A DNA stretch of 64,000 nucleotides from Glutamicibacter sp. JL.03c (GCF_025854375.1 NZ_CP107575.1:992001-1056000), one strand, 5' to 3'. Numbered from the stretch's first letter, positions 1 through 8,238 are shown. Translations and numbers: made by a program. Notes: generated by a model from the letters alone, not told the origin.

Positions 1-602
1 AGACCGACTTCGTCGCAAAGAACGAGAAGTTCATCGCTCTGGCTGCCAAGGTTCTGGATGCCGCTGTGGCTTCCGGCGCTGCAGATGCAGAAGCACTGCT
101 GGCTTACGAGCTGGACGGCAAGACCATCGGTGACACCGTCATCGAAGAGGGCGCAATCCTCGGCGAGAAGATCGTTGTCCGCCGCGTTGCCCGCATCGAG
201 GGTGCCAAGGTTGCTGCCTACCTGCACAAGACCAGCAAGGACCTGCCAGCTCAGGTTGGCGTTCTGATGGCTGTGGATGCAGACAGCGAAGCTGCTGCAA
301 CCGTTGCCCACGACGTTGCTGTGCACACCGCCGCACTGGCTCCAACCTACCTGTCCCGCGAAGAGGTTCCAGAAGATAAGGTTGCCGACGAGCGCCGTAT
401 CGCTGACGAGACCGCTCGCGCAGAGGGCAAGCCAGAAGCTGCATTGACCAAGATCGTTGAAGGCCGCCTGACCGGCTTCTTCAAGGAGATCGTCCTGGTT
501 GACCAGGCTTTCGCCAAGGACGCCAAGAAGTCCGTAGGCAAGGTCTTCGAAGAAGCTGGCACCAAGCCAGTTGCTTTCGCACGCTTCCGCGTTGGCGCCT
601 AA
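1..602 (+). CDS. tsf: Elongation factor Ts, 5'-truncated by window edge
   Basis: Nucleotide-exchange factor for EF-Tu in the cytoplasm. The reading frame is open from base 3 and ends at the TAA at 600-602, giving about 199 visible residues; the N-terminal EF-Tu-contacting UBA/TDF region lies before the window. The visible part contains the duplicated core typical of EF-Ts, for example GKTIGDTVIEEGAILGEKI and VRRVARIEG, then a coiled-coil-like stretch and the closing VAFARFRVG. It is upstream of pyrH and frr, the usual rpsB-tsf-pyrH-frr order. A strong hairpin terminator follows, so pyrH probably has its own promoter. Confidence 0.97.
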   Translation, partial: TDFVAKNEKFIALAAKVLDAAVASGAADAEALLAYELDGKTIGDTVIEEGAILGEKIVVRRVARIEGAKVAAYLHKTSKDLPAQVGVLMAVDADSEAAATVAHDVAVHTAALAPTYLSREEVPEDKVADERRIADETARAEGKPEAALTKIVEGRLTGFFKEIVLVDQAFAKDAKKSVGKVFEEAGTKPVAFARFRVGA

Positions 603-673
603 GCCCTAGAGCTTCAGGCACTATCAACACGCGCTAAGCGACACGCGCTCAGGGGAATCTGAGCGCACAAGAC

Positions 674-724
674 AAAGGGAGGTGGGCACCGAGAAATAAC
701 TCGGTGACTCGCCTCCCTTTTCTT
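674..724 (+). terminator. Rho-independent terminator after tsf
   Basis: An outer stem AAAGGGAGG (674-682) pairs with CCTCCCTTT (712-720). A nested inner stem CACCGAG (687-693) pairs with CTCGGTG (700-706). TTTTCTT follows. The two-tier stem plus T-run is a good intrinsic terminator separating tsf from pyrH. Confidence 0.8.
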
Positions 725-804
725 GAGCCCGGATCACAAGATAACTTGGGAACTGGGAAGTACTACCCACAGCTTGATTCCGACCTCCAGGAGTAAGACA
801 CCAT

Positions 805-1527
805 ATGCCAACCACCCCAGAAACCAAACGTCGTCGCGTCCTGCTCAAGCTCTCCGGCGAGGTGTTCGGCGGCGGCAAGGTCGGCGTTGACCCGGACACC
901 GTGCGCGGTGTCGCCCAGCAGATCGCCGCAACCGTGGGTGAAGTGGAAGTGGCCATCGTTGTCGGCGGCGGCAACTTCTTCCGTGGTGCCGAGCTCTCGG
1001 CAGCCGGCATGGATCGCTCCCGTGCTGACTACATGGGCATGCTCGGCACCGTCATGAACTGCCTGGCCCTGCAGGACTTCCTGGAACAGTGCGGCGTTGA
1101 AACCCGTGTGCAGTCGGCCATCGCCATGGCCCAGGTCGCAGAAAACTATATCCCGCGCCGTGCCATCCGCCACATGGAAAAGAACCGCGTAGTCATCTTC
1201 GGTGCCGGCGCGGGCCTTCCGTACTTCTCCACCGATACCGTCGCCGCGCAGCGTGCCTTGGAAGTAGACGCGGACGAGGTGCTGATGGCCAAGTCGGGCG
1301 TCGACGGCGTCTACACGGCGGACCCAAAGAAGGATCCAAGCGCCAAGAAGCTGGATACCCTGACCTACAACGAAGCACTGCTGAAGAACATCCGCGTAAT
1401 GGACCAGACCGCCATGACCATGTGCCAGGACAACAAGCTGGATATGCTCGTCTTCGGCATGGAAGGCGAAGGAAACGTGGCTTCCGCTATTCGCGGCGAG
1501 CGGATCGGCACCACCGTCACCGTTTAA
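805..1527 (+). CDS. pyrH: UMP kinase
   Basis: Phosphorylates UMP to UDP with ATP in pyrimidine nucleotide synthesis; a cytoplasmic hexamer of the amino-acid-kinase superfamily. The 240 residues match the family length. Visible motifs are the nucleotide-binding KLSGEVFGG (about 15-23), GGGNFFRG (54-61), the acidic [13 protein letters not shown] loop and the C-terminal [24 protein letters not shown] at 788-793 lies about 11 bases before the ATG at 805. It is followed by frr, as in nearly all Actinobacteria. Confidence 0.97.
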   Translation: MPTTPETKRRRVLLKLSGEVFGGGKVGVDPDTVRGVAQQIAATVGEVEVAIVVGGGNFFRGAELSAAGMDRSRADYMGMLGTVMNCLALQDFLEQCGVETRVQSAIAMAQVAENYIPRRAIRHMEKNRVVIFGAGAGLPYFSTDTVAAQRALEVDADEVLMAKSGVDGVYTADPKKDPSAKKLDTLTYNEALLKNIRVMDQTAMTMCQDNKLDMLVFGMEGEGNVASAIRGERIGTTVTV

Positions 1528-1605
1528 TCGGTGATCGTGGCCTAGGATTGAAGTAGATTTATTTTCCCGTTGCGGAAGCACAGATGAAGTACTTGAGGAG
1601 TACCG

Positions 1606-2163
1606 GTGATTGAGGAAACGCTGGCGGAGACCGCCGAAAAGATGGAACGCACCATTGATGCCGCCAAGGAGGACTTCGCGACTATTCGTACCGGTCGCGC
1701 CCACCCGGGCATGTACTCGAAGGTCATGGTCGACTACTACGGTTCGCCAACCCCGCTGCAGCAGCTGGCTTCCTTCGCAGTTCCTGAAGCACGCACCATC
1801 ACCATCACTCCGTTCGACGTCACCGCGTTGCGCGAAATCGAGAAGGCGCTGGGTGACCCGGAGGTCGGCGCCAACCCATCTTCCGACGGCAAGATGATCC
1901 GCGTGGTGCTTCCGGTGCTGACCGAGGAACGCCGCAAGGAATACGTCAAGCTGGCCAAGTCCAAGGGCGAAGACGCACGCGTTGCACTGCGCAACCACCG
2001 CCGCAAGGCCAAGGACACCATCGACAAGCTGGTCAAGGATGGCGAAATCGGCGAAGACGAGGGCACCCGTGCAGAAAAGGACCTCGACGCGCTGACCAAG
2101 AAGCACGTTGATTCGGTCGACGAGATCTTGAAGAAAAAAGAAGCCGAGCTGCTGGACGTCTAA
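1606..2163 (+). CDS. frr: Ribosome recycling factor
   Basis: Splits post-termination ribosomes together with EF-G. The 185 residues match the family. It opens with a three-helix-bundle start (EETLAETAEKMERTIDAAKEDFATIRTGRA) and contains YYGSPTPLQQLASF, the RRF signature around the inter-domain hinge, and ends with the DEILKKKEAELLDV helix. The GTG start at 1606 is preceded by GAGGAG (1594-1599). Its TAA shares one base with the ATG of cdsA, so the two are probably translationally coupled. Confidence 0.97.
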   Translation: MIEETLAETAEKMERTIDAAKEDFATIRTGRAHPGMYSKVMVDYYGSPTPLQQLASFAVPEARTITITPFDVTALREIEKALGDPEVGANPSSDGKMIRVVLPVLTEERRKEYVKLAKSKGEDARVALRNHRRKAKDTIDKLVKDGEIGEDEGTRAEKDLDALTKKHVDSVDEILKKKEAELLDV

Positions 2164-3407
2164 TGCCAGGCTCGACAGAGAACACTGAGGGCAACGCTTC
2201 GGCGGTGCCCTCAGTGGCATCCGGTACCGTCCAGCCGATGACTCGGCGTGAAGCCCGTGCGCTGCGCGAGGCCGAAGAGAAGGCCAGGAAGCGCGGGGGT
2301 GCCTCGCGCCAGCCCGCTGACAGCGCGGCACCCGAGGCGCCCGAGATGCGCAAGCTGGACCAGGCCACGACCGCCCACGCCAAGCAGCGCGCCAAGATCG
2401 TATTCGAAGCCGACAAGGAACAGCCCGCCGCGACGCCCGAATCCAAGCCGGACAAGGATCCGGTCGCGGCTGAGATGCCGGAGCCGCCGCACAGCGACTC
2501 CGAGGACCTGGCGGAAACCGGGGAACCCGATGCGCAGGAAGCGGCGATCCCGCCCGAGTTGCTGATCGGCAACCCGGAGCCGAAGAAGTCGCGGGCCGGA
2601 CGCAACCTGCCAGCGGCCATCGGCGTCGGCGTGGTGCTCCTTGGCGTGGTGCTCGGGGGATTGTTCCTCTACGAGCCGCTGCTGGTCTTTGCCGTCACCG
2701 TGCTCAGCGGCATCGGCTGCTGGGAAGTCGCGCGAGCCACGACCCATGCGAAAACCGCGGTGCCCCAGGTGCCGCTGTACCTGGCCTCGATCCTGCTGCC
2801 GGTCAGCGCCGTGCTCGGCGGGGTGGAAGCGCTCGGATTCAGTTTTGTCGCGTGCATGCTCGTAGCCTTGCTCTTCCGGCTCATGGAAGGGCTCAAGGGA
2901 GCGGTGGCCTCGGTGATGAGCAGCGTGTTCATCATCAGCTGGATACCGTTGCTCCTGTCTTTTGCGCTCTTGATGCTCGAAGGGGAGAACGGCCAGTGGC
3001 TGATCGCCACGATCCTGTTGCTGGCGGTCGCCAACGATACCTTCGGCTACATCGTGGGCGTGTTGATCGGCAAGCATCCGATGGCTCCGAAGATCTCGCC
3101 GAAGAAGTCCTGGGAAGGCTTTGGCGGCTCGATGCTCGGCTCGATGATCATCGGCGCCTGCGCCATGGTGTTCTGGCTTGATATGCCCTGGTGGGCCGGC
3201 GTGATCCTCGCGTTCTTCACCACCATCGCGGCCACCACCGGCGACTTCGCGGAGTCGATGGTCAAGCGCGAGCTGGGCATCAAGGATATGAGCAACTTGC
3301 TTCCCGGCCATGGCGGAATCATGGACCGATTGGATTCGGTGCTCTTCGTCATCCCGCTGGGGTACCTGATTTCGCACCTGTTGGCTTGGAGCGTTGCGGT
3401 CTTCTGA
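2163..3407 (+). CDS. cdsA: Phosphatidate cytidylyltransferase with long N-terminal extension
   Basis: Makes CDP-diacylglycerol from phosphatidate and CTP, the branch point of phospholipid synthesis in the membrane. The C-terminal ~270 residues hold about eight membrane segments and the CdsA signature near 362-390 (VKRELGIKDMSNLLPGHGG followed by MDRLDS). The first ~140 residues are hydrophilic, low-complexity and rich in Ala, Pro, Glu and Lys, with no recognised domain. That extension is longer than in the enterobacterial enzyme; charged extensions do occur in Actinobacteria. The ATG overlaps the frr stop by one base. Confidence 0.93.
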   Translation: MPGSTENTEGNASAVPSVASGTVQPMTRREARALREAEEKARKRGGASRQPADSAAPEAPEMRKLDQATTAHAKQRAKIVFEADKEQPAATPESKPDKDPVAAEMPEPPHSDSEDLAETGEPDAQEAAIPPELLIGNPEPKKSRAGRNLPAAIGVGVVLLGVVLGGLFLYEPLLVFAVTVLSGIGCWEVARATTHAKTAVPQVPLYLASILLPVSAVLGGVEALGFSFVACMLVALLFRLMEGLKGAVASVMSSVFIISWIPLLLSFALLMLEGENGQWLIATILLLAVANDTFGYIVGVLIGKHPMAPKISPKKSWEGFGGSMLGSMIIGACAMVFWLDMPWWAGVILAFFTTIAATTGDFAESMVKRELGIKDMSNLLPGHGGIMDRLDSVLFVIPLGYLISHLLAWSVAVF

Positions 3408-3531
3408 TCCCTGCGCGGCACCGACGCTGGTGTGGCCAATGAGCCAAGTTCGGCTCGAGCAAATAGAATGGGTGGGGTGCCGTCTGCCGATGGCAAGCCA
3501 CTGACGTCTCTCTAGAGAAAAAGGAACTGTC

Positions 3532-4104
3532 GTGTCGCAGCAGCAAGATGCTCCGTTTTCCCGCGTACCGGACTCCGAGTTCGGCTACAACGCAAAGCAG
3601 GTTGATGCGTTCCTCAGCCGTGCCCGGGCAACCTTCAACGGCGGGGGAAACGACGACAGCGTGGTCACCAGCCACCTGATTCGCCGCACCACGTTTGCCC
3701 CGCAGAAGGGCGGATACCAGGCGCGCGAAGTGGATGGCGCACTGGATCGGCTTGAAGACGTTTTCGCCAAGCGGGAACGCGATGACCTGATCGCGCATCA
3801 GGGAGAAGAGGTCTGGCTGCAGCAGGTCGGACGCCTGGCAGCCATTCTGCGTGGACGCCTGCACCGCGCCAAGGGCGAGCGCTTCCGCCGCCCATCGCGA
3901 TCCAACGCCCCCAGCTACAACGTCGAAGACGTCGACCGGCTCTGCGACCAGCTGATCGACTACTTCGAAAACGATGTGCCGATGGCTGTGGATGCCGTGC
4001 GCCGCGTTGAGTTCCGTTCCGCGCAGGGTACCGACGGCTATGAAGAATCCCAGGTTGATGCCTTCCTCGATCGCGTGGTCGAGTTGATGGCATCCATCGA
4101 CTGA
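3532..4104 (+). CDS. DivIVA-domain protein
   Basis: A 190-residue soluble protein with three short repeats that each resemble the DivIVA N-terminal motif. These are FGYNAKQVDAFLSRAR (near 18), KGGYQAREVDGALDRLEDVF (near 60) and TDGYEESQVDAFLDRVVELM (near 166), plus a weaker APSYNVEDVDRLCDQLIDYF. Repeated DivIVA-domain proteins are common in Actinobacteria and are linked to polar growth and division, but no specific role can be assigned here. The GTG start at 3532 has AAAAAGGAA (3518-3526) before it. The gene ends at a perfect bidirectional hairpin shared with the convergent marR-type gene. Confidence 0.8.
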   Translation: MSQQQDAPFSRVPDSEFGYNAKQVDAFLSRARATFNGGGNDDSVVTSHLIRRTTFAPQKGGYQAREVDGALDRLEDVFAKRERDDLIAHQGEEVWLQQVGRLAAILRGRLHRAKGERFRRPSRSNAPSYNVEDVDRLCDQLIDYFENDVPMAVDAVRRVEFRSAQGTDGYEESQVDAFLDRVVELMASID

Positions 4105-4128
4105 TACGAGCGCAGCAGGGTACTAGAT

Positions 4129-4180
4129 ACAAGCCGCAACGGCGGGCAGGATGTTTCTCCTGCCCGCCGTTGCGGCTTGT
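4129..4180. terminator. Bidirectional hairpin, 23-bp perfect arms
   Basis: The arm 4129-4151 is an exact reverse complement of 4158-4180, with a 6-nt loop. It sits between two convergent genes; the right arm ends two bases before the stop codon of the minus-strand MarR gene (4182). There is no clear T-run on either side, so termination would depend on stem strength. Confidence 0.75.
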
Positions 4181-4181
4181 G

Positions 4182-4685
4182 TCATTCCTGCAAAGGCTCG
4201 TAGTGTTTCAGCCAGTTCTTCAGGGCGCCTTCCAGTGCGGTTTGCTCGTTGGCGGACAGCTGCGCGATCAAGCGTGCTTCGTTGGCGAGGTGGTCGGTCA
4301 TGACCTCGTCGATCTTGTTCTTGCCCTGGGCGGTCAGGCTGATGCGGCGCCGGCGCTGGTCGCCGTTGTCGTGGTGCCGCGATACATAGCCGGCTGAGAC
4401 CAGCCGGTCCAGCCGCTTGGTGGTCGCTCCCGAGGTGACCATGGTTTGGGCAGCGAGCTCGCTGGGTGCCAGCGAGTAGGGTTCTCCGCTGCGCCGCAGG
4501 GTTGCCAGTACATCGAATTCGGCTTCGGTCAGCCCGTGTTCTGCATATACCGCGCAGACTTCTTCGCGCAGGAAGATCGCTAGCCGGTGCAGCCTGCCGA
4601 TGATTCCCTGGGGTGCCGGATCCAGATCGGGGCGCTCGGTGGCCCACTGCTGCTGGATGCGCCCCACATGGTCTAAATGCTCCAT
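4182..4685 (-). CDS. MarR-family transcriptional regulator
   Basis: A 167-residue winged-helix repressor. The wHTH spans roughly residues 50-120, with EFDVLATLRRSGEPYSLAPSE, the recognition-helix region SGATTKRLDRLVSAGYVSR and the wing DNGDQRRRRISLTAQG, all typical of MarR. It is divergent from an EamA-type exporter and separated from it by only 39 bp containing two copies of a palindromic site, so it probably autoregulates and controls the exporter in response to a small ligand. No Shine-Dalgarno precedes the ATG at 4685. A minus-strand TATAAT lies six bases upstream, implying a leaderless mRNA. Confidence 0.9.
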   Translation of the reverse strand: MEHLDHVGRIQQQWATERPDLDPAPQGIIGRLHRLAIFLREEVCAVYAEHGLTEAEFDVLATLRRSGEPYSLAPSELAAQTMVTSGATTKRLDRLVSAGYVSRHHDNGDQRRRRISLTAQGKNKIDEVMTDHLANEARLIAQLSANEQTALEGALKNWLKHYEPLQE

Positions 4686-4691
4686 GTCTTT

Positions 4692-4697
4692 ATTATA
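4692..4697 (-). promoter_or_regulatory. -10 box of the marR-type gene (leaderless)
   Basis: Read on the minus strand, the bases are TATAAT, followed by AAAGAC and then the ATG at 4685. A perfect -10 hexamer six nt before the start codon and no ribosome-binding site suggest transcription starts at or next to the ATG. No convincing -35 is seen. Confidence 0.65.
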
Positions 4698-4735
4698 GTT
4701 TCCAAGGAAGCTAATATAGTTTCCATGGAAACTAT
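4695..4735. promoter_or_regulatory. Paired MarR operator sites
   Basis: A perfect 20-bp palindrome, ATAGTTTCCATGGAAACTAT, occupies 4716-4735 and contains the exporter start codon (4725). An imperfect copy, ATAGTTTCCAAGGAAGCTAA, occupies 4695-4714. The copies start 21 bp apart, two helical turns, so two dimers would bind the same DNA face. They cover or adjoin the -10 boxes of both divergent genes. Confidence 0.75.
4712..4717 (+). promoter_or_regulatory. -10 box of the EamA exporter (leaderless)
   Basis: TAATAT fits the TANNNT -10 pattern and is followed by seven bases and then the ATG at 4725. The only Shine-Dalgarno-like run (AAGGAAG, 4704-4710) is too far from the start. A leaderless transcript is the simplest reading. 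Confidence 0.55.
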
Positions 4736-5651
4736 TTCAGCGCGCCGGGCTGCCCGGGGCCTGCCGTTGGGCCGGCTGGCCCTCACCGCCATCGCTCCCA
4801 TCGCGTGGGGATCAACCTACTATGTCACCCGCGAGTACCTGCCAGCGGACGCGGCGCTGTGGGGCGGGGTATTCAGGGCCTTGCCGGCAGGGCTGATCTT
4901 GCTGCTGGTCTGCCGCCGGTTGCCGCAAGGCAGCTGGTGGTGGAGATCCCTGGTTCTGGGCACCTTGAATATCGGCGCATTTTTCGCCCTGGTCTATGCG
5001 GTCGCACAGATCCTGCCTTCCAGCATTGCCGCGACCACGATGGCCGTGTCCGCCGCAGTGCTCATGCTCCTGGCCTGGCCGCTGCTGGGGGAGCGTCCGA
5101 CCCGCTGGCCGCTGCTGGGAGCCGCGCTGGGCTTCATCGGCGTGGCGATCATGGTGTTCGACGGGCAGAGCCGCATCAACATGCTCGGGATTCTCTTGTC
5201 GTTGACCGCCATGGCCATTTCCAGCCTTGGCTTCATCCTTGCCAAGAAATGGTCCCGCGGGCAACGGATCCTGGATACCACGGCCTGGCAGCTGGTGGCC
5301 GGCGGCCTGCTGCTCTTGCCCTTCGCCTGGCTGATCCAGGGACCGCCCCCGGCTCTGGACCTCCCCGCAGTGCTGGGTTTCGGCTACCTGAGCCTTGTCG
5401 CGACCGCGGCCGCGTTCCTCGCCTGGTTCAGTGGCTTGAGGCATTTGCCCTCGGCCACCGTGGGGCTGCTCGGCCTGTTGAATCCGGTGACCGGGGTGAT
5501 TCTGGGAACGCTGCTGGCGGCCGAAACCCTTGGCTTGCAGAGTCTGGGCGGCATGGCCATGGTGCTTTCCGGCGTGCTCCTGGGGCTGTTGGCCAAAAGA
5601 GCACCAGCTAGAATTTCACCCCGCGATCCGGTACATGCAGCAGCGCCATGA
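4725..5651 (+). CDS. EamA/DMT-family metabolite exporter
   Basis: A 308-residue inner-membrane protein with ten predicted hydrophobic segments in two homologous halves, the drug/metabolite transporter (EamA, RhaT/YdcZ-like) fold. Typical sequence includes PIAWGSTYYVTREYLP near the N-terminus, ASSLGFILAKKWSR at mid-protein and NPVTGVILGTLLAAETL near the C-terminus. The ATG at 4725 is preferred over an in-frame ATG at 4677 because the latter lies inside the divergent regulator's gene. Substrate is unknown. The 3' end overlaps the convergent symporter gene by 44 bp. Confidence 0.88.
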   Translation: METISARRAARGLPLGRLALTAIAPIAWGSTYYVTREYLPADAALWGGVFRALPAGLILLLVCRRLPQGSWWWRSLVLGTLNIGAFFALVYAVAQILPSSIAATTMAVSAAVLMLLAWPLLGERPTRWPLLGAALGFIGVAIMVFDGQSRINMLGILLSLTAMAISSLGFILAKKWSRGQRILDTTAWQLVAGGLLLLPFAWLIQGPPPALDLPAVLGFGYLSLVATAAAFLAWFSGLRHLPSATVGLLGLLNPVTGVILGTLLAAETLGLQSLGGMAMVLSGVLLGLLAKRAPARISPRDPVHAAAP

Positions 5652-7110
5652 CGCGCTCCACATTGCCGGGCACGGCGCGCTGGGTGCCGCGCGAAACCGT
5701 GATCATCACCGCAAACGCCAAGGGCACGCTCCACGCAGCTGGCTGGCGCAAGAGGTGGATCCACCATTGGTCGGTGGCAGGCAGGAAAATCCCGATCATC
5801 AACGATGCCCCGCAGGTGATCGCTCCGACCAGCAGTCCCGCGATGGCGCCTCGGGCGGTGAGCGAACGCCACCAGATCCCCAGCAGCAGCAGCGGGCAGA
5901 TCGTCGAGGCGGTGAAGGCGAAGACATTGCCGATGGCTCCGGCCAAGGCCAGCGAACTGGTGAGCACCGCGATCAGCACCGGCAGGGCGGTGGCGAGCAC
6001 CGTGGAGATCCTGAACCCGCGCACCGTGCCGGAGAAGAACTCCTGGGAAATGGCACCGGCCAGCGATACCACCAGGCCGGAGGTGGTGGAAAGGAACGCG
6101 GCGAAGGCGCCGCCGACCACAATGGCGGTCAGCGCGTCGGCGAGGAAGCCGTCAAAAAGCCGGGCCGGCAGCAGCAGGATCGTCGCATCGGTTTCGTTGT
6201 TGGCTCCGAGGTCCGGGGTATAGAGAATCCCCAGGACCCCCAGTGTCGTGGGCAGCAGGTAGAAGGCCGAGAGCAGGCACAGCACGATCACCGTGGTGGT
6301 GCGGGCGGTCTGGCCGGTGGGGTTGGTGTAGAAGCGCACCAGCACGTGGGGCAGGCCCAGGGTGCCGAAGAGCAGCGCGAGGATGATCGAGACCGTTTCG
6401 TACAGGTTCATCGTAGTGACCGATTCCAGCTGCGCAGACAGGCTGTGCGCGCGTTCGCCGGCAGACTGCTGGGGGATGGCGCGGACCAGCAGGAAGATCG
6501 TCGGGATCACCAGGGCTGCGAGCTTGAACCAATATTGGAAGGCCTGGACAAAGGTCACCGATCGCATGCCGCCGGAGAGCACCGTCACGCAGACGACCGC
6601 CGCCACCACCACTGGCCCGACCCAGCCCGGGAGGCCCGTGGCGATCGAGAGGGTCAACGCCGCGCCGTGCATTTGCGGAACGATGTAAAGCCAGCAGATC
6701 ACCACCACCAGGTAGGTGGTCAGCTTGCGCAGCATCGGCGAATTCTCGAAGCGGATCTGCGCGAAATCCGGGATCGTATAGGCCCGGGAGCGGCGCAGCG
6801 GGGCGGCCACAAAAAGCAGCAGCATCAGATACCCGGCGGTATAGCCGATCGGGAACCACAGCCCGGATTGCCCCGAGAGCACGATCAGCCCGGCCACCCC
6901 GAGGAAGGAGGCGGCCGAAAGGTACTCGCCGCCGATGGCCGAGGCATTCCACCACGGGCGCACGGTGCGCGAGGCGACGTAGAAATCCGAGGTGGTGCGC
7001 GAGAGGCGCAACCCGTAAAAGGCGATGAGCATGGTGGCCAGGCAGACCACCACGAGCGCGGAGATTGACAGCGCGCTAGCCACGGCTGATGCTCCGATAC
7101 CGTTGCTCAT
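5608..7110 (-). CDS. Sodium:solute symporter (SSS family, monocarboxylate type)
   Basis: A 500-residue protein with about 13 hydrophobic segments. SSS features are the substrate/Na+ region ASAIGGEYLSAASFLGVAGLI, the SDFYVASRTVRPWWN loop and LGLPHVLVRFYTNPT, all shared with acetate/pyruvate carriers such as ActP and MctC. It is the last gene of a minus-strand set (LytS, LytTR, small membrane protein, symporter). Its ATG overlaps the small membrane protein by 35 bp, arguing for coupled translation. Its tail overlaps eamA on the opposite strand. Likely substrates are short monocarboxylates, by family resemblance only. Confidence 0.88.
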   Translation of the reverse strand: MSNGIGASAVASALSISALVVVCLATMLIAFYGLRLSRTTSDFYVASRTVRPWWNASAIGGEYLSAASFLGVAGLIVLSGQSGLWFPIGYTAGYLMLLLFVAAPLRRSRAYTIPDFAQIRFENSPMLRKLTTYLVVVICWLYIVPQMHGAALTLSIATGLPGWVGPVVVAAVVCVTVLSGGMRSVTFVQAFQYWFKLAALVIPTIFLLVRAIPQQSAGERAHSLSAQLESVTTMNLYETVSIILALLFGTLGLPHVLVRFYTNPTGQTARTTTVIVLCLLSAFYLLPTTLGVLGILYTPDLGANNETDATILLLPARLFDGFLADALTAIVVGGAFAAFLSTTSGLVVSLAGAISQEFFSGTVRGFRISTVLATALPVLIAVLTSSLALAGAIGNVFAFTASTICPLLLLGIWWRSLTARGAIAGLLVGAITCGASLMIGIFLPATDQWWIHLLRQPAAWSVPLAFAVMITVSRGTQRAVPGNVERVMALLHVPDRGVKF

Positions 7111-7477
7111 TGCGTGCCGCGGCCCGGTTGTAGAGCAAGCCGGCGAGGATGATCAGCGGGTACATGCCCACTCCCAGCACCCACCAGGGCAGCGGAATGC
7201 TCAAGAGCTGGATATGCGAGACCACAGGCCAGAAGACCAGCAGCGAGCAGATGCCCACCAGCAGGGCCAGGAGGCCCGCGGCCACCGCGCAGGCCAGGCG
7301 CAGCTGGGAGCGGATGAGCTGGCGGACGTAGAATTCCTCGGCGGTATGCTCCGGGCTCTGGTTCGGCGGCAGCAGCGAGGCATCCTGGGGCGCCTGGACG
7401 CGCACGCGTTGCGGACGTTGCTGGGCAAAACGCCCGGCGGGCTCAGGGGGCTGTGGCCCGGGGGAGGAACTGTGCAC
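7076..7477 (-). CDS. Small membrane protein partnered with the symporter
   Basis: A 133-residue protein starting at GTG 7477. About 45 residues rich in Pro and Gln are followed by an amphipathic stretch (EEFYVRQLIRSQLRLA) and two hydrophobic helices (about 62-82 and 93-113). Its size, two-helix topology and position directly before an SSS gene match the DUF485/YjcH-type accessory proteins found with ActP/MctC, but the sequence is divergent and I do not see a firm DUF485 signature. The start overlaps no gene; LytTR ends 16 bp upstream. Confidence 0.7.
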   Translation of the reverse strand: MHSSSPGPQPPEPAGRFAQQRPQRVRVQAPQDASLLPPNQSPEHTAEEFYVRQLIRSQLRLACAVAAGLLALLVGICSLLVFWPVVSHIQLLSIPLPWWVLGVGMYPLIILAGLLYNRAAARNEQRYRSISRG

Positions 7478-7492
7478 TGGCGGCCCGGGTTC

Positions 7493-8209
7493 CTAGAGCG
7501 GGCGAACGCGGTTGGCGGCCAAGCGCTCGCGCAGATAGGGCAGGGCGCGGCGCGAAATCGGCAGTTCCGCGCCATGGACGATCACCGCGGCCTTGCCGGT
7601 CTGCAGGCGCACCGTCTCGATCTTGTCCATGCACACCAGGTAGGAGCGGTGGATCCGGACGAAGCCGGATTCGCCCCACTGCTGCTCCAGGTCGTTGAGC
7701 GGGACGCGGATCAGGTAGCTCGAATCCTTGGTGTGCAGGCGGGCGTAGTCGCCTTGGGCCTGCACGTAGGCGATGGCGCTGCGCGGGATCAGCTTGGTGA
7801 TGCCGCCCTGGTCGACGGTGATCATTTCGGGCTTGGCCGGGGTTTCCTCCACCAGCTCGCAGATGCGGCGCACGGATTCGGCCAGGCGCTGCGGGCGGAT
7901 CGGCTTGAGCACGTAGTCGATGGCGGCCAGCTCGAAGGCCTGCAGGGCCTGGTCTTCGTCGGCGGTGACAAAAACGATCAGCGGGGGATGGGTGAAGCGG
8001 GAAATGACCCGGGCGATATCCAGGCCGGAGAGCGCAGGCATGTGGATGTCCAGGAAGAGCGCATCGACATCGTTTTCTTCCAGGGCCTTGAGGGCCGCGG
8101 CTCCGGAGGTGGCCCGGTGGATCTTGCCGATTCGCGAATCCTGGCTCAGCAGGAAGGAGATCTCTTCTACTGCCGGGAGTTCATCATCGGCCACCACCAC
8201 GTTAATCAT
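7493..8209 (-). CDS. LytTR-type response regulator
   Basis: A 238-residue two-component regulator. The receiver domain (about 1-120) has the acidic pair D8/D9 and the phospho-acceptor D54 in LFLDIHMPALSG. The C-terminal LytTR DNA-binding domain (about 140-238) has IAYVQAQGDYARLHT, FVRIHRSYLVCMDKIE and ISRRALPYLRERL. It partners the sensor kinase 29 bp upstream. In BtsSR, YpdAB and MctC-type systems such pairs sense pyruvate or related monocarboxylates and switch on the neighbouring transporter; a similar role is inferred here. Confidence 0.92.
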   Translation of the reverse strand: MINVVVADDELPAVEEISFLLSQDSRIGKIHRATSGAAALKALEENDVDALFLDIHMPALSGLDIARVISRFTHPPLIVFVTADEDQALQAFELAAIDYVLKPIRPQRLAESVRRICELVEETPAKPEMITVDQGGITKLIPRSAIAYVQAQGDYARLHTKDSSYLIRVPLNDLEQQWGESGFVRIHRSYLVCMDKIETVRLQTGKAAVIVHGAELPISRRALPYLRERLAANRVRPL

Positions 8210-8238
8210 GCAAGAATTCTACCGTTTTCCGCGGTTTC

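Noticed and set aside
763-2331. Long minus-strand ORF opposite pyrH and frr
   Set aside because: It lies wholly across well-identified plus-strand genes and has a His/Gly-rich composition typical of antisense reading in high-GC DNA.
5530-7068. 512-codon plus-strand ORF opposite the symporter
   Set aside because: Gly/Gln/Arg/His-rich translation with no signal or family; shadow of the minus-strand symporter.
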